Assembly: GCF_018141105.1 (NCBI RefSeq) | Contig: NZ_CP054839.1 | Span: 3,782,001-3,846,000, forward strand | Direction: 5' to 3' | From: Saccharopolyspora erythraea | GTDB taxonomy: Bacteria > Actinomycetota > Actinomycetes > Mycobacteriales > Pseudonocardiaceae | DNA length: 64,000 bases | Shown: positions 54,001 through 64,000 of the stretch, one piece after another | Position numbering within the stretch: position 1 is the first letter of the stretch | Layout: every line of letters starts with the position of its first letter | The notes under the pieces: model-generated | Database searches by the model: none | The model's input: only the letters and a program-made list of their open reading frames with translations | What the model was told of the DNA's origin: nothing | Program-made: the position numbers and the translations under genes

Positions 54001-57000
54001 CCGCTCGTGCTGCGGCTGGAGGGTGAGCTCGACGCCGCCGCGCTGGAGGCGGCGGTGCGGGACGTCTTCGACCGCCACGAGAGCCTGCGCACGGTCTTCC
54101 CCGAGGTGGACGGCGAGCCGCACCAGCACGTGGTCGACACCTTCCCCGGCCTGAGGACCGTCGAGGTCGCACCGGACGAGCTGGACGAGCGGCTGGCGGA
54201 GGAGTCGCGCCACACGTTCGACTTCACCTCGGAGTGCCCGTTGCGGGCCACGCTGTTCCGCGTCGGTGCCGAGGAGCACGTGTTGCTGCTGCTGATGCAC
54301 CACATCGCGACCGACGGCGGCTCGGACGAGCCGTTCGCCCGCGACCTTTCGGCGGCTTACGCCGCGCAGAGGCAGGGCCAGGAGCCGCAGCTCCCGCCGC
54401 TGCCGGTGCAGTACGCCGACTACACCCTCTGGCAGCGGGAGATCTTCGGTTCCGAGGACGACCCCGGGAGCGTGGTCTCCCGGCAGATCGCGCACTGGCA
54501 GCAGGCGCTGGCCGACCTGCCCGACCGCCTGGAGCTGCCCACCGACCGGCCGCGGCCGGCGGTTGCTTCCTACGAGGGCGAGGAAGTCGGCTTCGTCGTT
54601 CCGGCGGAGTTGCACGCGAAGCTTCTGGAGCTGGCCCGCAAGACCGACACGACGCTGTTCATGGTCGTGCAGGCGGCGCTGGCGGGACTGCTGAGCAGGC
54701 ACGGCGCGGGCACCGACATCCCGATCGGCACGCCGGTGGCCGGCCGCGGCGACGAGTCGCTGGAGGACCTGGTCGGTTTCTTCGTCAACACGCTGGTGCT
54801 GCGCACCGACACCGCCGGGGACCCGACGTTCCGCGAGCTGCTCGGCCGGGTCCGGGAGGCCGACCTCTCGGCGTTCTCGCACCAGGACGTGCCGTTCGAG
54901 CGGATCGTGGAAGCGGTCAACCCGGTGCGCACGCTGAGCCACCACCCGCTGTTCCAGGTCATGATGGTGTTCGAGAACGACGCCGAGAGCAGCTTCGCCA
55001 TGCCGGGGCTGCGGGCGCGGTTCCTCGACGTCGGCATGTCCGCGGCGCGCTTCGACCTGACCTTGCACCTGCAGGAGCGCCACGTCGGCGGCGAGCCGGG
55101 CGGCATCGGCTGCGACCTGGAGTTCGCGGTCGACCTCTTCGACCACGCGACCGTGCGGCGCCTTTCGGAGCGGTTCGTGACCCTGCTCGAAGCGCTGGTC
55201 GCGGACCCGGACGCACGCCTGGGATCCGTCGAGCTGCTCCACGACGACGAGCGTCGCATCGTGCTGCCGCCGGTCGGCGAGAGGTCCACCCGCGACCGCG
55301 GTGCCGTCGCGGTCGCGGGCATCGACCCCTCCATAGTGGACGGTTCGGTCGCGCCGCCGGAGGAGCTGTCCGGCAGCGCGTCGGACCTGCTCGGCTGGCT
55401 GGACTGGGACCGGATCGAGGAAGTCGTGCTGCCGCACGCCCTCCTGGACGAGCTGTGCCGGGTGGCCGTGGAGCAGGATTTCGTGCCGGAGACGCTGAAA
55501 CGGCTCGTCCGCTTCGGGAGCGACACCGCGGCCAGTGACCTGGGCGGGTTCCGGCGGCACTTCCCGGAGGTCGAGGTCGAGACCTGGCGCGGCTGGGCGC
55601 AGACCGGCGTCGCCACGACCGGCGAGCCCGGCGCCGAGCGGCCCGCGCCGGGAGTGGCGGTCTACGTGCTCGACGAACACCTGCGGCCGGTTCCGCCCGG
55701 GGTGTTCGGCGAGGTCCACGTCAGCACGCCGGAACTGGCCGAAGGTGTCGAGAACCCGTTCGGCACGGCGGGGCGGTGGATGTTCCCGACCGGGGAGCGC
55801 GCCAGGTGGCGGGCCGACGGGCGGCTGGAGTTCCGCGTGCGGGAGTCCGCGGAGCAGGTGGTCGAGGAGGACCGGGAGCTCTCGCCGGAGGAAGAGCTGC
55901 TGAGCGGGCTGTTCGCCGAGGTCCTCGGCGTCGACGAGGTGGGCCCGCACGACAACTTCTTCGCCGTCGGCGGTCACTCGCTGCGCGCGACCCGGCTGAC
56001 CGGCCGCATCCGCTCCGCCCTCGGTGTGGAGCTGCCGGTGCGCGCGGTGTTCGAGGCGCCGACCGTCGCCGGGCTGGCCGCTCGGCTCGCCGAGGCCGGT
56101 GACGCGCGTCCGGCGCTGCGCCGCATGCCGTTGCCCGACAGGGTGCCGCTGTCGTTCGCCCAGCGGCGGCTGTGGTTCCTGCACCGCATGGAGGGTCCGA
56201 GCCCGGCCTACAACATCCCGCTGGTGCTGCGGCTTTCCGGCGAGCTCGACGTGGAAGCCCTGCGCGGCGCGTTCGGCGACGTGGTGGCGCGGCACGACAG
56301 CCTGCGCACCCTGTTCGCCGAGGCCGACGGTGTGCCGTACCAGGTCGTGGTGGACCGGGAAGCGCCGTTCGCGGTGCTGCCGCCGAGCCCCGGCGGTCTG
56401 GTCGACGCCGCGCGGTACTGCTTCGACCTCGCCTCGGAGCTGCCCGTCCGGGCGACCCTGTTCGGCGAGGACGGCCGGCGCCACACGCTGCTGGTGCTGC
56501 TGCACCACATCGCCGCCGACGGTGGCTCGACCGAGCCGCTGCTGCGCGACCTGGCCTCTGCCTACGCCGCCCGCGTCGGCGGCGGTGCGCCGGACTGGGA
56601 GCCGCTTGCGGTGCAGTATGCGGATTACACCGCGTGGCAGCACGAACTGCTCGGTTCCGAGGACGACCCGGCGAGCCTGGTCTCGACCCAGGTGAAGTTC
56701 TGGCGCGACCGGCTCGCCGGACTGCCGGCCCGGCTCGAGCTGCCCACCGACCGGCCGCGTCCGACCGTCGCGTCCCACCGCGGCGGTGCGGTCGACGTCC
56801 GCTTCGACGCCGAGCTGCACGCGGCGGTGACCGAGCTGGCGCGGTCGCGTGGGGTGACGGTGTTCATGGTCTTGCAGGCCGGTCTGGCCGCGGTCCTGTC
56901 GCGGTTGGGCGCGGGGACCGATGTGCCGATCGGCACGCCGGTCGCGGGGCGTTCCGACGCGGCGCTGGAGGACCTGGTCGGGTTCTTCGTCAACAACCTG

Positions 57001-60000
57001 GTGCTGCGCAACGATGTTTCCGGCGACCCGAGCTTCGCCGAGCTGCTGGAGCGGGTGCGCGAGACGAACCTCGCGGCCTACGCGCACCAGGACGTGCCGT
57101 TCGAGCGGCTGGTGGAGGTGCTGAACCCGGCGCGTTCGCTGTCGCACCACCCGCTGTTCCAGGTCATGATGACCGTCCACGACGCCGGCGCCGACGACCT
57201 GGGCATGCCCGGTCTGCACGCGGAGGTCGAGGGGCTCGACACCGGCTCGGTCACCATGGACCTCTCGCTGGAGCTGCGGGAGACCTCCGACTCCGACGGC
57301 AACCCCGCCGGGATCGAGGGTGACCTGGAGTTCTCGGCGGACCTGTTCGATGCGCGCACGGTCGAGGAGCTGGTCGACCGGTTCGGCCGCCTGCTGGCCG
57401 AAGCGGTCGCCGGCCCCGGGCGTGCGGTGTCGGCGCTGGAAATCCTGGCTCCGGCAGAGAAGGAGCGGTTCGCGGCGTGGAACGACACGCGCCGGCCCGT
57501 CCCGGAAGCGACGTTCGTGGAGCTGTTCGAGGCCCGCGTGCGGGAGCGGCCTGGCGCGACCGCGATCGTGACCGCGTCGCGGGAGCTGACCTACCGTGAG
57601 CTGGACCGCCGCAGCAACGCGCTGGCGCACCGCCTGCTCGACTGCGGGGCCGCACCGGAGACGATCGTCGCCGTGGCGTTGCCGCGCACGCCCGAACTGC
57701 TGGTGGCGTTGCTGGCGGTGGCCAAGGCGGGTGCGGCGTACCTGCCGGTCGATCCCGGTCACCCGGCCGAACGGCTCGCGCACATCCTGTCCGACGCCGA
57801 CCCGGCGATCCTGGTCTGCGACGAGGGTTCTCGAGTTTCCGCACCGGAGTCGACGCGGCGCGTGCTCGTCGGCGACGAGGAACGTGCGGACGCGCCGGGC
57901 GCGGTCCGGGACGGGCGTCAGCTCGCGTACGCGATCTACACCTCCGGCTCGACCGGGCGCCCCAAGGGCGTGCAGGTTCCGCGGGCCGGTCTCGACAACT
58001 TCCTCGCGTCGATGCACGAGGACGCCGGTCTGGCGCAGGACGAGCGGATGCTCGCCGTCACGACGGTGTCGTTCGACATCGCCGCGCTGGAGCTGTACCT
58101 GCCGCTGGTGAGCGGCGCGACCGTCGTCCTCGCCGACGAGGACGCCGTGCGCGACCCGCACGCGCTCGGCGAGCTGATCGAGCGCACGGGGGTCGGCCAC
58201 GTGCAGGCCACCCCGTCGCTGTGGCAGGCCCTGGTGTCGGAGGTCCCGGAGCGGGTGCGCGGGCTGCGGATGCTCGTGGGCGGTGAGGCGCTGCCCGCGG
58301 CGCTGGCCGGGCGGATGCTCGAACTCGGCGGCCGGGTCACCAACCTCTACGGTCCCACCGAGACCACCATCTGGTCGGCGGCCGCGACGGTCACCGGCGG
58401 CGAGGTCCCGCCGATCGGCGGGCCGATCGCCAACACCGCGGTGCACGTGCTCGACGCCGCCCTGCGGCCGGTGCCGCCAGGCGTGGTCGGTGAGCTCTAC
58501 ATCGGGGGTCGCGGCGTCGCTCGCGGCTACGCCAACCGGCCCGGGCTGACCGCCGAGCGGTTCGTCGCGGACCCTTTCGGGGCGCCGGGCGAGCGCATGT
58601 ACCGGACCGGAGACCTGGCGCGGTGGCGCCGGGACGGCAGGCTGGAGTACGTCGCGCGGGTAGACGACCAGGTCAAGGTGCGCGGCTTCCGCATCGAGCT
58701 CGGTGAGATCGAAGCCTGCCTGGCCGCTCAGCCCGGGGTCGCGCAGGTCGCGGCCGCCATCCGGGGTGCCGATGAGGACAAGCGGATCGTCGCCTATGCC
58801 GTTGCGGCGGCCGGTGAGGTCGTCGACACCGGTGCGCTCCGGGACCTGGCGCGCAAGCACCTGCCCGAGTACATGGTGCCGTCGGCGTTCGTCGTGCTCG
58901 ACGAGCTTCCGCTGACGCCCAACGGGAAGCTGGATCGCAAGGCCCTGCCCGACCCGGAATTCTCCGGCACCGGGCGCGCACCGCGCGACGAGCGCGAGCG
59001 GGTGCTGTGCGCGATGTTCGGCGAAGTGCTCGGGGTGGACGGCGTCGGTATCGACGACGGCTTCTTCGAACTGGGTGGTCACTCGTTGCTGGCGACGCGG
59101 TTGGTCAGCCGGATCCGCGGTGAGCTCGGCGTCGAGCTGCCCGTCCGGGAGCTGTTCGTCAACCCGACGGTCGCGGGCCTGGCGGGGACGCTGGACGCCG
59201 CGGGCCGTGCGCGGCGCGGTCCCGTGGCCGGGCCGCGGCCGGCCCGGGTGCCGCTGTCGTTCGCGCAGTACCGGCTGTGGTTCCTGCACCGCCTGGAGGG
59301 ACCGAGCGCGACCTACAACATGCCGTTCGTGCTGCGGCTGTCCGGCGAGCTGGACGTGCCCGCACTGGAAGCGGCTCTCAACGACGTCGTCGGCAGGCAC
59401 GAGAGCCTGCGCACCGTCTTCCCGGACTCCGACGGCACGCCGTACCAGCTCGTGCTGGACCCGGCCGAGGCGCGGGTCGATTTCGCGGTCGGCACCGGCG
59501 ATCCGGACGCCGAACTGGCCGAGGCCGCTCGCGCCGCGATCGAGATCGGCGCCGAACTGCCGATCAGGGCCACGCTGTGGAGCACCGGAGCCCAGGAGCA
59601 CACGCTTCTGCTGCTGTTGCACCACATCGCCGGCGACGGCTGGTCGCAGGGACCGATGCTGCGCGACCTCTCCGAGGCGTACGCGGCACGAACCCGCGGT
59701 GATGCGCCGCAGTGGACGGCACTGCCGGTCCAGTACGCCGACTACGCGCTGTGGCAGCGGGACGTTCTCGGCTCGGAGGACGACCCGGCGAGCGTGCTCG
59801 CTGGCGAGATCGGGTTCTGGCGGAGCGCACTGGCCGGCCTGCCCGAGCGGACCGAGCTGCCCACCGACCACTCGCGGCCGGCGGTCGCCTCGCACCGCGG
59901 CGACCTGCTGGAGTTCACCTTCGGCACCGAGCTGCACGCGGCGGTCACCGAGCTTGCGCGGTCGCGCGGAACGACGGTGTTCATGGTGTTGCAGGCGGGT

Positions 60001-63000
60001 CTGGCGGCCCTGCTGTCGAAGCTGGGCGCAGGCGGAGACGTCCCGATCGGCACTCCCGTCGCGGGGCGGACCGATCCGGCGCTGGACGACCTGGTCGGGT
60101 TCTTCGTCAACAACCTGGTGCTGCGCAACGACGTTTCCGGGAACCCGACCTTCGCCGAGCTGCTCGACCGCGTCCGCCAGACCAACGCGGCGGCCTACGC
60201 GCACCAGCAGGTGCCGTTCGAGCGGCTGGTGGAGGTGCTGAACCCGGCGCGTTCGCTGTCGCACCACCCGCTGTTCCAGGTGCTGCTGGACCTCCAGACC
60301 GCCGGTGCCGCACCGGAGCTGACCGGTCTGCGTGCCGAGGTGGAGGGCGCCGGGACCGGCGTGGCGAAGTTCGACCTGTCCTTCAGCATGGAGGAGAGCG
60401 CCGCTGGGCTCGAAGGCATCGTCGAGTACGCCACCGACCTGTTCGAGCGGGAGACGGTCCGGGTGCTCGTCGAGCGCTTCGAGCGGCTGCTCATCGCCGT
60501 GGTCGCGGATCCGGACACGCCGGTCGGCGACATCGACCTGCTCGCGGCGGACGAACGCACCCGCCTGCTGGCAACGTGGAACGACACCGCTCGTGACATC
60601 GAACCGAGGTCGTTCCCGGACCTCTTCGCCGAGCAGGTCCGCCGGGCTCCGGACGCACCGGCGGTCGCGTTCGACGGCGCGGAGCTCGACTACGCCGAGC
60701 TGGACCGCCGGGCCAACCGGCTGGCGCGCTGGCTGATCACCCGGGGGGCCGGGCCGGAGCGGCTGGTCGGCGTGGCGCTGCCCAGGTCGGCCGACCTGGT
60801 GGTGGCGCTGCTGGCCGTGCTCAAGTCCGGCGCCGCCTACCTGCCCATCGACCTGTCCTACCCGGCCGAGCGCATCCGGTTCATGCTCGACGACGGTCGT
60901 CCCGAGTTCGTCATCACCGACGTGGCGAGCGCGGACGCCCTGGCCGATGCGGGCGTCCGGCTGGTGCCGCTCGACGGCGACGACACCACCGAGGCCCTGC
61001 CGGGACTCCCCGCCACCGAGGTCACCGCAGCCGACAGGGGCGTGCTGGCCCCGGCGGGCGCGGCCTACGTGATCTACACCTCGGGCTCCACCGGACGCCC
61101 GAAGGGCGTGGTCGTCACCCACGGCGGCATCGCGAGCCTTCTCGCCGCGCAGCGGGAGACCCTGGGCGTGGACGGCTCGAGCCGGGTGCTGCAGTTCGCG
61201 GCGCTGAGCTTCGACGCAGCGGCCTGGGAAATGTGCATGGGGTTGCTCTCGGGTGCGTGCCTGGTGCTCGCTCCGGCGCATGAGCTGCTGCCGGGCGAGG
61301 CGCTGGCCGAGCTCGTCGCACGGCAGCGGATCACGCACCTCACCCTGCCGCCCACCGCGCTCGGAGTCCTGCCGGACGACGCGCTTCCTGCCGGCACCAC
61401 GCTCGTCGTCGCGGGTGAGGCGTGCCCGCCCGCGCTGGTGGCGAAGTGGTCGCGGGATCGCACGATGATCAACGCCTACGGCCCGACCGAGACCACGGTG
61501 TGCGCGACGATGAGCGCGCCGCTGGCGGGTGAGGTCGTGCCCGCGATCGGCGGGCCCGTCACCAACGCGCGGGTGTACGTCCTGGACGCGGACCTGCGCC
61601 CGGTGCCGCCGGGCACGACCGGCGAGCTGTACGTCGCCGGGTCCGGCCTCGCACGCGGTTACGCGGGCCGGGCCGGGCTGACCGCGGAGCGCTTCGTGGC
61701 CGACCCGTTCGGCACCGCGGGCGAACGCATGTACCGCACCGGCGACCTCGCGCGGTGGAGCGCGGACGGCGTGCTGCACTACGCCGGTCGCGCCGACCAC
61801 CAGGTCAAGGTGCGCGGCTTCCGCATCGAGCTGGGGGAGGTCGAAGCGGCGCTGGACCGGCACCCCGGCGTCGGCCAGGTCACCGCGCTGGTGCGGGAGG
61901 ACAACCCCGGAGACAGGCGCCTGGTGGCCTACGTCGTGCCGGAGGTCGAGCGTCCGGAGCCCTCGGACCTGCGGGCGTTGGCCGCGAGCGCGCTGCCGGA
62001 CTACATGTTGCCCTCGGCGTTCGTCCTGCTCGACGAGCTGCCACTGCTGCCCAACGGCAAGGTGGACCGCAGGGCGCTGCCCGCGCCCGACTTCGTCGCC
62101 ACCTCGGGAGCGGCGCCGCGGACCCGCCGCGAGGAAGTCCTGTGCGGACTGTTCGCGGAGGTGCTGCGGGTGCCTCAGGTCGGCACCGACGACGGGTTCT
62201 TCGAGCTCGGCGGCGACAGCATCCTGTCGTTGCAACTGGTTGCGAGGGCCCGCCGCGAAGGACTCGTGATCAGTCCGCAGGACGTCTTCGCCCATCGCAC
62301 GGTGCGCAGGCTGGCGGTGGCCGCGGGCGACGGCGGCGAGGTCGAGGAAGAAGCGGGTGCCGGAATCGGCGAGTTCCCCTCGACGCCGATCATGCACTGG
62401 CTGCGCGAGCACACCGAGCACTTCGCCGGGTTCAACCAGTCGATGGCGCTGCGGGTGCCCGCCGACCTCGGAGCCGACCGGCTCACGACGGCGGTGCAGG
62501 CGCTGGTCGACACCCACGATGCCCTCCGGCTGCGGCTCAACCCGGGCTGGCGGCCGGAAGTGCTGCCACGGGGCGAGGTCCGGGCCGCGGATCTCGTGCG
62601 GCGGGTGGACGTCGAAGGGCTCGACGACACCGCGCTCGCCGAGGTCGTGGCCGAACACGGCGACGCGGCGCGTGACCGGCTGGCACCGGAGAACGGTGTC
62701 GTGGCCCGGTTCGTGTGGTTCGACGCGGGACGGCGCGCCGCCGGCCGTCTGCTGGTCGTGGTCCACCACCTCGCGGTCGACGGGGTTTCCTGGCGGGTGC
62801 TGCTGCCGGATCTCGCGATCGCCTGGCACACCGCGGGGGAGGGGCTGGAGCCGGTGCGCACGTCGCTGCGCCGCTGGGCCCAGCGGCTCGCCGAAGAAGC
62901 GGTGCGACCGGAGCGCGTGCGCGAACTGGAGCTGTGGAAGGGCGTGCTCGGGGAACCGGGTGCGCGACCGCGACCGGGCTCCGAGGCCGGCGAGCTGGAG

Positions 63001-63789
63001 ATCACGATCCCGGCCGAGGACACCAGGGCGCTGCTGACGACGGTGCCCGCGCGGTTCCACGCCGGAGTCGACGACGTGCTGCTGGTCGCCCTGGCCGTCG
63101 CCGTGCTGCACGTGCGCGGCGAGGACGGCGACCGGCGCAGCGACGTCGTGGTCGACGTGGAGTCCCACGGGCGGGAGCCGGTCGTCGACGGCGATCTCTC
63201 CCGCACGGTCGGCTGGTTCACCAACCTGCACCCGGTGCGGCTGGACCCCGGCGCGGTGGACACCGGCGAGCTGCTGGCGGGCACGGCCGCGCTGGGCCAG
63301 GTCGTCAAGCAGCTCAAGGAGCAGCTGCGGGAGATCCCGGACAACGGCATCGGCTACGGCCTGCTGCGCCACCTCAACCCGGGGACGGCCGCGGAGTTGG
63401 CGGCCTACCCGGTGCCCGAGATCGGCTTCAACTACCTCGGCCGGTTCCAGGGCGGGGGCGACCAGCACGACTTCGCCACCACCGACGACGTGCCGGTGCC
63501 GTCGGGCCGGGATCCCAGGATGCCGCTGCCGCACGCGGTGGAGGTCAACGCCGTCACCGAGGACACCGCGGAGGGACCGCGGCTCTCGGCGACCTGGAGC
63601 TGGGCCACCTCGGTGGTCGAGCGCGGGCACGTCGAGCGGCTGTCCCGCACGTGGGCCGAGGCGCTGCGGGCTCTCGTGGTGCACGTCGAAGACCCCGACG
63701 CCGGCGGGCACACCCCGTCGGACCTGTCGCTGGACACGCTGAGCCAGGACGAGATCGACGAGCTGGAAGCCGAGCTCGGGCTGGAGTGA
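42013..63789 (+). CDS. Eight-module NRPS with four missing or truncated adenylation domains
   Basis: One 7258-residue open frame (ATG after CGAGGAGTG). Domain order with approximate residues: A1 11-506, T1 (Ser548); C1 600-1035, partial A 1043-1138, T2 (Ser1181), E1 1235-1690; C2 1695-2115, no A, T3 (Ser2176); C3 2225-2660, A4 2690-3195, T4 (Ser3234); C4 3280-3725, partial A 3734-3872, T5 (Ser3916); C5 3960-4410, degenerate A 4431-4622, T6 (Ser4656); C6 4705-5145, A7 5160-5650, T7 (Ser5691); C7 5740-6185, A8 6200-6690, T8 (Ser6736), E2 6785-7230. Histidine motifs begin at 723, 1832, 2358, 3416, 4096, 4831 and 5870 (C) and 1357 and 6918 (E). Pockets read against GrsA: A1 DATQFALID (Gln-like), A4 DFWNVGMVH (Thr), A7 DILQLGLIW (Gly), A8 DAWTVAAVC (Phe). 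The start lacks a C domain, so A1-T1 is a loading module. No thioesterase; the chain continues on the next NRPS. Confidence 0.95.
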   Translation: MDHLAERGSDGHATLAELVERSARRDPAAVAVRSEGRPLTYGELDERASRLARRLAGLGVRPGDVVALALPRTPELVVSLLAVLKTGAAYLPVDPDYPAERVAFMLADARPALVLTTGEIAAGLPSTEATVALVDEPASDGSDVDDSLVGATARHPAYVIYTSGSTGRPKGVVVPHEGVVNHMLWQAETCGLRADDRVLARTAISFDAAGTEIWLPLIVGATLCLASADVVRDPERLIDFVDRHRVTVAQFVPSLLAVAADVDLGEPSPALRLVFVAGEVLPPALAARVVRRWGVRLAHLYGPTEASIDVTHWDYDPAIGSRPLPIGRPLWNTRVHVLDARLRPVAPGEQGDLYVAGVQLAHGYLRRPGLTAERFPADPFGAPGERMYRTGDLARWNGAELEFLGRADDQVKIRGFRIELGEIESVLAGFAEVAQAAVTVRETPAGERAIVAHVVLREPVGVQTLRSRAAAALPEHMVPASFAVIGRMPLAPNGKVDRRSLPDPWAGADAGQAPRTEREAVLCELFAEALGVTRVGVDDGFFELGGHSLLATRLVRGIRSGMRVEVSVRDVFEAPTVAALAERLAGAERLAESAQPQAGVAELSAAQMGLWSLHRLEGPSATYNIPLVVRIDGPLEQSALRQAVQDVALRHETLRTTFSEDDGSPRPRVESTEADVEFVETADVEAELVRQARHPFDLLNEIPFRVCVVSSGPREHAVLLLMHHIAADGWSERPLVADLSAAYRARLDGRAPRWAELPTGYAAEMRRVRAALGAEDDPTSPLSRQIRFWEDELADLPGLVELPTDHPRPASASHRGDVLRVRMDVELHRALAGLARSTGTTPFMVVHAALAALMTRLGAGADIPLGTPVAGRGSSDVDDVVGYFVNTLVLRTRTQGDPTFRELLARVRETDLAAFAHQDVPFDRVVEAVNPARSLSHHPLFQVMLTFETLAEARPDFPDARTEVDEVSIGVAKFDLDLRLREHHGEDGVPAGADGIIEYSTDLFGREGVELLWERLAALLRSAAATPDARLTELELLAPDERIHVADAEQVVVRGIRLDARRVRDELAAHPAVAEAFVAGGDSGLIAYVVAGSVRVADLRAYLERRIPSYLVPQDFVLLEEMPRDAGGSVDRRRLPAPVAREAVRGPRTPQEHQLAELFAEVLGVSDFGVDEGFFDLGGDSIVAIRLVSRARKAGLVLTPRDVFEHKSVARLAAVATRQTATTGDVPVWEPNGAVALTPIMRSLLERGGDIRGYFQSTVLRAPAAMTEPDLEAAVHALVAHHDVLRMRLESGQLVITPEVGTGFVRRVDARDVDMADMVQQETERAQAALDPAAGRVLQVCWLDAGEEPGRLVVLVHHLAVDGVSWDVLVSDLRAAWESIRAGRPVRLEPVGTSFRHWAHVLRDSAAGRQDELPMWTDVTSHESTPFGDVALDFTRDVRGSARTLTRELPAELTGKLLTDVAAAVRARANEVLLAGLATGLADVQRRWDTGESAVVVELEGHGREEIAERLDLSRTVGWFTSAFPVRLDSGVRGVDELADGRTRSRVLKRVKEQLRGVPGNGIGYGILRDSLPARPAPQIGFNYLGRFGGGEAAADWAADGSALGGGADAGLPLSYPLEIDAITEEHPAGPRLRITCTWAGALLDEGRVAELVDAWLEALRLLAEQTADAGLTPSDVPLVALSQSQIEQLEQHGPVREILPLAPLQEGLLFHALYDDQAPDVYAVQEVFRLDGELDAPALRAAAADLLRRHDNLRAGFRYEGLPRAVQVIPDEVELPWTEADLSEVDDKDAAVAELTTADRSRRFDLTRPPLLRFTLIRLGEREHRFVVTNHHILFDGWSMQSLLDELFALYRGGDVERVAPYQDYLAWLAERDRAAGERVWREALDGVEPTLFGNSGDSVVTPEQLVLDLPADFADRLQQWLRSRGLTLNTVVQGGFGLLLARNLDREDVVFGSTVSGRPSELPGVESMVGMFINTLPVRVRLRAGESLGELLSRVQDEQSRLLEHHYLGLNDIQNLLGTGELFDALTVVENYPHEPGESWTPVPGVEVTGLEDHDATHYPLTLSVIPGRTLRLRFEYRPDLFDRASAERLSRQMLALLHAFVERPDQPVGETGVLAEDERVRAAGRADEVAEEEKTGRAPRTPREEILCGLFRDVLGTTEVSIDDSFFELGGHSLSAIRLLSRLRSMFGVELSLRHLFEQPTVAGLAAQFGDADRTRVVLEPFTRPDPMPLSFAQWRLWFLHELEDDSATYTEPLLLRLSGELDTDALRGAIGDVVARHETLRTVYPETDGTPHQVVLPPESSVPEVEFVRTDEDGLAEHLRDLGRYSFDLSTELPLRVCLFSLGEQEHALLLLLHHIASDGWSDAPLSRDLSAAYAARLRGQAPGWAPLPVQYADYALWQRELLGSETDPGSLVSKQLAFWSQNLAGLPERLELPTDRPRPAVASYQGSEVEFTIPADLHRGLVELARQTGTTLFMVVQAALSALLTRMGAGHDIPLGSVIAGRSDEALEELVGFFVNTLVLRTDTSGRPTFRELVGRVRKNDLAAYAHQDVPFERLVEVLNPPRSMAHHPLFQVMVLFQNNAEAELDLPGLRASFHDIGSGSSKFDLDFDFREDYAADGTPLGMAGLIEYATDLFDHETVASMGQRLVRLLDAVVADPDRPVDDIDLLSSAERRALMPTVRDADTDARTIPALFAEQVRRTPDATALVFEDQRLTYAELDARANRLARALVERGAGAERVVALALPRSAELVVALLAVLKAGATYLPLDPGYPADRVAFMLADAAPAVVVTDSATELDTGVERLVLDHLDLSGYDASDLGETAGPDNAAYIIYTSGSTGRPKGVVVPHRNVHRLLTATEHWFGFGGEDVWTLFHSYAFDFSVWELWGPLLHGGRLVVVPHVVSRSPKEFLELLVREGVTVLNQTPSAFYQLAQADRENPELGDRLSLRHVVFGGEALEPSKLDDWYRRHAPDSPRLVNMYGITETTVHVTYFPLEAAHTADPRSPIGEGIPDLGLYVLDNSLRPVPPGVPGELHVSGAGLARGYLGRAGLSAQRFVADPFGAPGTRMYRTGDLVRWNGRGVLEYLGRADDQVKIRGFRIELGEIEAQVLNHPAVEQAAVVVREDKPGDKRLVGYVVSAQEIDPAEVRRHVGASLPDYMVPAAVVRLESLPLTANGKLDRKALPAPDLSVLAGGRAPRNQREEILCGLFAEVLEVPGVGIDDSFFDLGGHSLLVTRLVSRIRSAFGAELPLRALFETPTVAGLAERLDGADGARVALRPMPRPERLPLSFVQEGLWFLSRLEGPSATYNVPLVLRLTGELDVEALRAAFADVVAQHESLRTLFPEHGGAPHQVVLPPEQARPVLEVVDVDEAAVGEALAEASRHHFDIATELPIRAWLFRLGGDRHALLPLMHHIVSDGWSESLLGNDLATAYAARLRGEAPVFERMPVQYADYTLWQRELLGSVDDPGSAISRQMAFWAEALRGLPEKIELPTDHPSPAAASYLGDEAPLRLDAELHRAVDEVARATNTTQFMVIQAGVAALLTRMGAGTDIPIGTPVAGRTDEALEDLFGFFVNTLVMRTRTHGDPTFRELLERVRETDLAAFAHQDVPFERIVEAVNPVRSLSHHPLFQVMLTFENFDEVEVGLPGLEVELEDVVAGVAKFAMDIRLQERYAADGSYAGIVGEIEYSTDLFERATVDSFGERLLRLLRSATADPDRKLGELDVLEPGEHPAPGARELVLDEAGRPLPAGVVGELHVDTGGGPVATGHRARRRGDHIEVVARKGRYVRLRGIGVSLDEVERILACAAGVAMTIDDDGQPVAYTTDPAAVRAHAESQLPEYAVPSRFIAVDALPVVDGEVDYAALPALSRRHERRGPRSPREEILCGLFGEVLGLGRPVEPEESFFELGGQSLSAIRLLSRIRATFGVQLSVRSLFTEPTVAGVVGRLDEASEAPRIPLTARPRPDRVPLSFAQQRLWFLSRLEGPSATYNVPLVLRLEGELDAAALEAAVRDVFDRHESLRTVFPEVDGEPHQHVVDTFPGLRTVEVAPDELDERLAEESRHTFDFTSECPLRATLFRVGAEEHVLLLLMHHIATDGGSDEPFARDLSAAYAAQRQGQEPQLPPLPVQYADYTLWQREIFGSEDDPGSVVSRQIAHWQQALADLPDRLELPTDRPRPAVASYEGEEVGFVVPAELHAKLLELARKTDTTLFMVVQAALAGLLSRHGAGTDIPIGTPVAGRGDESLEDLVGFFVNTLVLRTDTAGDPTFRELLGRVREADLSAFSHQDVPFERIVEAVNPVRTLSHHPLFQVMMVFENDAESSFAMPGLRARFLDVGMSAARFDLTLHLQERHVGGEPGGIGCDLEFAVDLFDHATVRRLSERFVTLLEALVADPDARLGSVELLHDDERRIVLPPVGERSTRDRGAVAVAGIDPSIVDGSVAPPEELSGSASDLLGWLDWDRIEEVVLPHALLDELCRVAVEQDFVPETLKRLVRFGSDTAASDLGGFRRHFPEVEVETWRGWAQTGVATTGEPGAERPAPGVAVYVLDEHLRPVPPGVFGEVHVSTPELAEGVENPFGTAGRWMFPTGERARWRADGRLEFRVRESAEQVVEEDRELSPEEELLSGLFAEVLGVDEVGPHDNFFAVGGHSLRATRLTGRIRSALGVELPVRAVFEAPTVAGLAARLAEAGDARPALRRMPLPDRVPLSFAQRRLWFLHRMEGPSPAYNIPLVLRLSGELDVEALRGAFGDVVARHDSLRTLFAEADGVPYQVVVDREAPFAVLPPSPGGLVDAARYCFDLASELPVRATLFGEDGRRHTLLVLLHHIAADGGSTEPLLRDLASAYAARVGGGAPDWEPLAVQYADYTAWQHELLGSEDDPASLVSTQVKFWRDRLAGLPARLELPTDRPRPTVASHRGGAVDVRFDAELHAAVTELARSRGVTVFMVLQAGLAAVLSRLGAGTDVPIGTPVAGRSDAALEDLVGFFVNNLVLRNDVSGDPSFAELLERVRETNLAAYAHQDVPFERLVEVLNPARSLSHHPLFQVMMTVHDAGADDLGMPGLHAEVEGLDTGSVTMDLSLELRETSDSDGNPAGIEGDLEFSADLFDARTVEELVDRFGRLLAEAVAGPGRAVSALEILAPAEKERFAAWNDTRRPVPEATFVELFEARVRERPGATAIVTASRELTYRELDRRSNALAHRLLDCGAAPETIVAVALPRTPELLVALLAVAKAGAAYLPVDPGHPAERLAHILSDADPAILVCDEGSRVSAPESTRRVLVGDEERADAPGAVRDGRQLAYAIYTSGSTGRPKGVQVPRAGLDNFLASMHEDAGLAQDERMLAVTTVSFDIAALELYLPLVSGATVVLADEDAVRDPHALGELIERTGVGHVQATPSLWQALVSEVPERVRGLRMLVGGEALPAALAGRMLELGGRVTNLYGPTETTIWSAAATVTGGEVPPIGGPIANTAVHVLDAALRPVPPGVVGELYIGGRGVARGYANRPGLTAERFVADPFGAPGERMYRTGDLARWRRDGRLEYVARVDDQVKVRGFRIELGEIEACLAAQPGVAQVAAAIRGADEDKRIVAYAVAAAGEVVDTGALRDLARKHLPEYMVPSAFVVLDELPLTPNGKLDRKALPDPEFSGTGRAPRDERERVLCAMFGEVLGVDGVGIDDGFFELGGHSLLATRLVSRIRGELGVELPVRELFVNPTVAGLAGTLDAAGRARRGPVAGPRPARVPLSFAQYRLWFLHRLEGPSATYNMPFVLRLSGELDVPALEAALNDVVGRHESLRTVFPDSDGTPYQLVLDPAEARVDFAVGTGDPDAELAEAARAAIEIGAELPIRATLWSTGAQEHTLLLLLHHIAGDGWSQGPMLRDLSEAYAARTRGDAPQWTALPVQYADYALWQRDVLGSEDDPASVLAGEIGFWRSALAGLPERTELPTDHSRPAVASHRGDLLEFTFGTELHAAVTELARSRGTTVFMVLQAGLAALLSKLGAGGDVPIGTPVAGRTDPALDDLVGFFVNNLVLRNDVSGNPTFAELLDRVRQTNAAAYAHQQVPFERLVEVLNPARSLSHHPLFQVLLDLQTAGAAPELTGLRAEVEGAGTGVAKFDLSFSMEESAAGLEGIVEYATDLFERETVRVLVERFERLLIAVVADPDTPVGDIDLLAADERTRLLATWNDTARDIEPRSFPDLFAEQVRRAPDAPAVAFDGAELDYAELDRRANRLARWLITRGAGPERLVGVALPRSADLVVALLAVLKSGAAYLPIDLSYPAERIRFMLDDGRPEFVITDVASADALADAGVRLVPLDGDDTTEALPGLPATEVTAADRGVLAPAGAAYVIYTSGSTGRPKGVVVTHGGIASLLAAQRETLGVDGSSRVLQFAALSFDAAAWEMCMGLLSGACLVLAPAHELLPGEALAELVARQRITHLTLPPTALGVLPDDALPAGTTLVVAGEACPPALVAKWSRDRTMINAYGPTETTVCATMSAPLAGEVVPAIGGPVTNARVYVLDADLRPVPPGTTGELYVAGSGLARGYAGRAGLTAERFVADPFGTAGERMYRTGDLARWSADGVLHYAGRADHQVKVRGFRIELGEVEAALDRHPGVGQVTALVREDNPGDRRLVAYVVPEVERPEPSDLRALAASALPDYMLPSAFVLLDELPLLPNGKVDRRALPAPDFVATSGAAPRTRREEVLCGLFAEVLRVPQVGTDDGFFELGGDSILSLQLVARARREGLVISPQDVFAHRTVRRLAVAAGDGGEVEEEAGAGIGEFPSTPIMHWLREHTEHFAGFNQSMALRVPADLGADRLTTAVQALVDTHDALRLRLNPGWRPEVLPRGEVRAADLVRRVDVEGLDDTALAEVVAEHGDAARDRLAPENGVVARFVWFDAGRRAAGRLLVVVHHLAVDGVSWRVLLPDLAIAWHTAGEGLEPVRTSLRRWAQRLAEEAVRPERVRELELWKGVLGEPGARPRPGSEAGELEITIPAEDTRALLTTVPARFHAGVDDVLLVALAVAVLHVRGEDGDRRSDVVVDVESHGREPVVDGDLSRTVGWFTNLHPVRLDPGAVDTGELLAGTAALGQVVKQLKEQLREIPDNGIGYGLLRHLNPGTAAELAAYPVPEIGFNYLGRFQGGGDQHDFATTDDVPVPSGRDPRMPLPHAVEVNAVTEDTAEGPRLSATWSWATSVVERGHVERLSRTWAEALRALVVHVEDPDAGGHTPSDLSLDTLSQDEIDELEAELGLE
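45139..45426 (+). other. Module 2: adenylation domain reduced to its C-terminal subdomain
   Basis: Within the NRPS, residues 1043-1138. After the C1 domain ends at ELLAPDER, sequence jumps to [17 protein letters not shown], the A8 region, and ends with [12 protein letters not shown] at the A10 position. The whole large subdomain (A1-A7: ATP, magnesium and amino-acid sites) is missing, and the A10 lysine (NGKVDR) is serine. About 96 residues stand in for about 500, so no adenylation is possible. T2 and E1 after it are intact. Confidence 0.9.
48370..48450 (+). other. Module 3: no adenylation domain, direct C2-T3 linker
   Basis: The end of C2 ([19 protein letters not shown]) is joined to the carrier protein T3 ([15 protein letters not shown]) by about 30 charged residues. 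Nothing of an adenylation domain is left. C2 has its HHILFDG motif and T3 its GGHSL serine. Confidence 0.9.
53212..53628 (+). other. Module 5: adenylation domain reduced to A6-A10 remnant
   Basis: Residues 3734-3872. The fragment starts at the A6 region ([15 protein letters not shown]), lacks the YRTGD of A7 (reads GHRARRRGD), keeps a degenerate A8 ([15 protein letters not shown]) and ends [12 protein letters not shown], where the A10 lysine is glutamate. The amino-acid-binding core is absent. Confidence 0.9.
55303..55878 (+). other. Module 6: degenerate adenylation remnant without C-terminal subdomain
   Basis: Residues 4431-4622. Recognisable pieces are [15 protein letters not shown] (between A4 and A5), [20 protein letters not shown] (A6) and [10 protein letters not shown] (where A7 YRTGDLARW should be). 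There is no A3 P-loop, no FDxxxxE, no YGPTE, and the sequence ends before A8-A10. It is the opposite kind of truncation from modules 2 and 5. Confidence 0.85.
57094..57164 (+). repeat. 71-base exact repeat between condensation domains C6 and C7
   Basis: Bases 57094-57164 (C6) are identical to 60211-60281 (C7), including wobble positions. Other near-identical stretches join the same two domains. Such identity indicates recent duplication or gene conversion between modules and offers substrates for the recombination that could have removed adenylation domains. Confidence 0.85.
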
Positions 63790-63806
63790 GCCGGCGTTGG
63801 TCCCAC

Positions 63807-63840
63807 ACCGGATCCGGCCGCCCACGCGGCCGGATCCGGT
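63807..63840. terminator. Strong hairpin between two NRPS genes
   Basis: Two perfect 14-base arms (63807-63820 and 63827-63840) flank a 6-base loop, 17 bases after the NRPS stop and 50 bases before the next NRPS start. No T tract follows. It may be a partial terminator or an mRNA-stabilising structure within the operon. Confidence 0.75.
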
Positions 63841-63890
63841 CCGACAAGATTTCGGCCCCGCCAGGGGTCCGCGCGGATTGGAATCCCCAG

Positions 63891-64000
63891 ATGAGCCAGT
63901 CGAGGCTGGAAGACGTGCTCCCGCTGTCGCCGTTGCAGGAGGGGCTGTGGTTCCACAGCCTCTACGACTCCGACGGCGTGGAGGTCTACAACACCCAGCT
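63891..64000 (+). CDS. Second NRPS, N-terminal fragment
   Basis: Only the first 36 residues are present. MSQSRLEDVLPLSPLQEGLW followed by FHSLYDSDG is the start of a condensation domain of the type found after epimerization domains, with a short acceptor docking segment in front. It fits as the next subunit after the E2-terminated NRPS, whose tail ([15 protein letters not shown]) looks like a donor docking helix. The gene runs off the right edge. The ribosome-binding site is weak. Confidence 0.85.
   Translation, partial: MSQSRLEDVLPLSPLQEGLWFHSLYDSDGVEVYNTQ

Noticed and set aside
42013-63789. Repeated motifs in the NRPS as a CRISPR or tandem DNA repeat array
   Set aside because: The repeats follow module spacing of several kilobases and encode conserved domain motifs.
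42013-63789. Missing adenylation domains explained by assembly collapse of repeats
   Set aside because: Three modules keep different non-overlapping remnants with changed catalytic residues and an uninterrupted frame, which a simple collapse between identical repeats would not give; it should still be tested by long reads.
53182-63825. A very long open frame on the strand opposite the NRPS
   Set aside because: High-G+C codon bias on the real strand removes stop codons from one antisense frame; its translation is low-complexity and has no domain pattern, while the sense strand shows full NRPS motifs.

Overview
The window is a high-G+C actinomycete chromosome segment. Codon third positions are almost all G or C, GTG and TTG starts are common, and genes often overlap by 4 bases. 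The gene set (complete hopanoid operon, SARP regulator, large NRPS) fits a filamentous actinomycete. A Pseudonocardiales host such as Saccharopolyspora is my guess from overall flavour; it is not proven by the sequence.

Layout. 1-2325 (minus): a coupled three-gene operon with an arginine-dihydrolase/amidinotransferase-like enzyme, a double-GNAT acetyltransferase and the start of a PLP ornithine/diaminopimelate-type decarboxylase. 3380-11073 (plus): a hopanoid operon (hpnC, hpnD, hpnE, prenyl diphosphate synthase, squalene-hopene cyclase, hpnG, hpnH) in which every junction overlaps, running from prenyl diphosphates to adenosyl/ribosylhopane. 11106-17873: lipid and envelope genes, including an unusual fusion of a MurG/MGDG-synthase-like glycosyltransferase with a wax-ester-synthase/DGAT-type acyltransferase, and a GT39-type membrane glycosyltransferase. 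17927-32666: mixed metabolic and housekeeping genes: aspartate aminotransferase, SRPBCC protein, GNAT, metallo-beta-lactamase-fold hydrolase, GreA-like factor, secreted trypsin-like protease, FMN alpha-hydroxy-acid oxidase with an Nramp-like permease, AEC transporter, DUF6461-like protein and ACC-synthase-like aminotransferase. It also holds two coupled small proteins (39 and 59 aa) and a decayed AMP-ligase fragment. 32703-36732: a Baeyer-Villiger monooxygenase with a divergent AraC regulator, then an amidase with a palindromic operator.

36939-64000 looks like the left part of a non-ribosomal peptide cluster: an ornithine-carbamoyltransferase homologue whose ornithine-binding residues are replaced, a SARP/NB-ARC activator, a second amidase, a small membrane coiled-coil protein, a 7258-residue NRPS and the start of a second NRPS.

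The most unusual object is the 7258-residue NRPS (42013-63789). It carries eight carrier proteins, seven condensation domains and two epimerization domains, but only four complete adenylation domains, with pockets resembling Gln-like, Thr, Gly and Phe types. In modules 2, 5 and 6 the adenylation domain is reduced to three different fragments of about 96, 139 and 192 residues; in module 3 it is absent. All condensation and carrier domains around them keep their catalytic motifs. Such a line must be charged in trans, charged by a neighbouring adenylation domain, or skip modules. No MbtH-like protein, thioesterase or stand-alone adenylation enzyme lies in the window, so the rest of the cluster must continue to the right.
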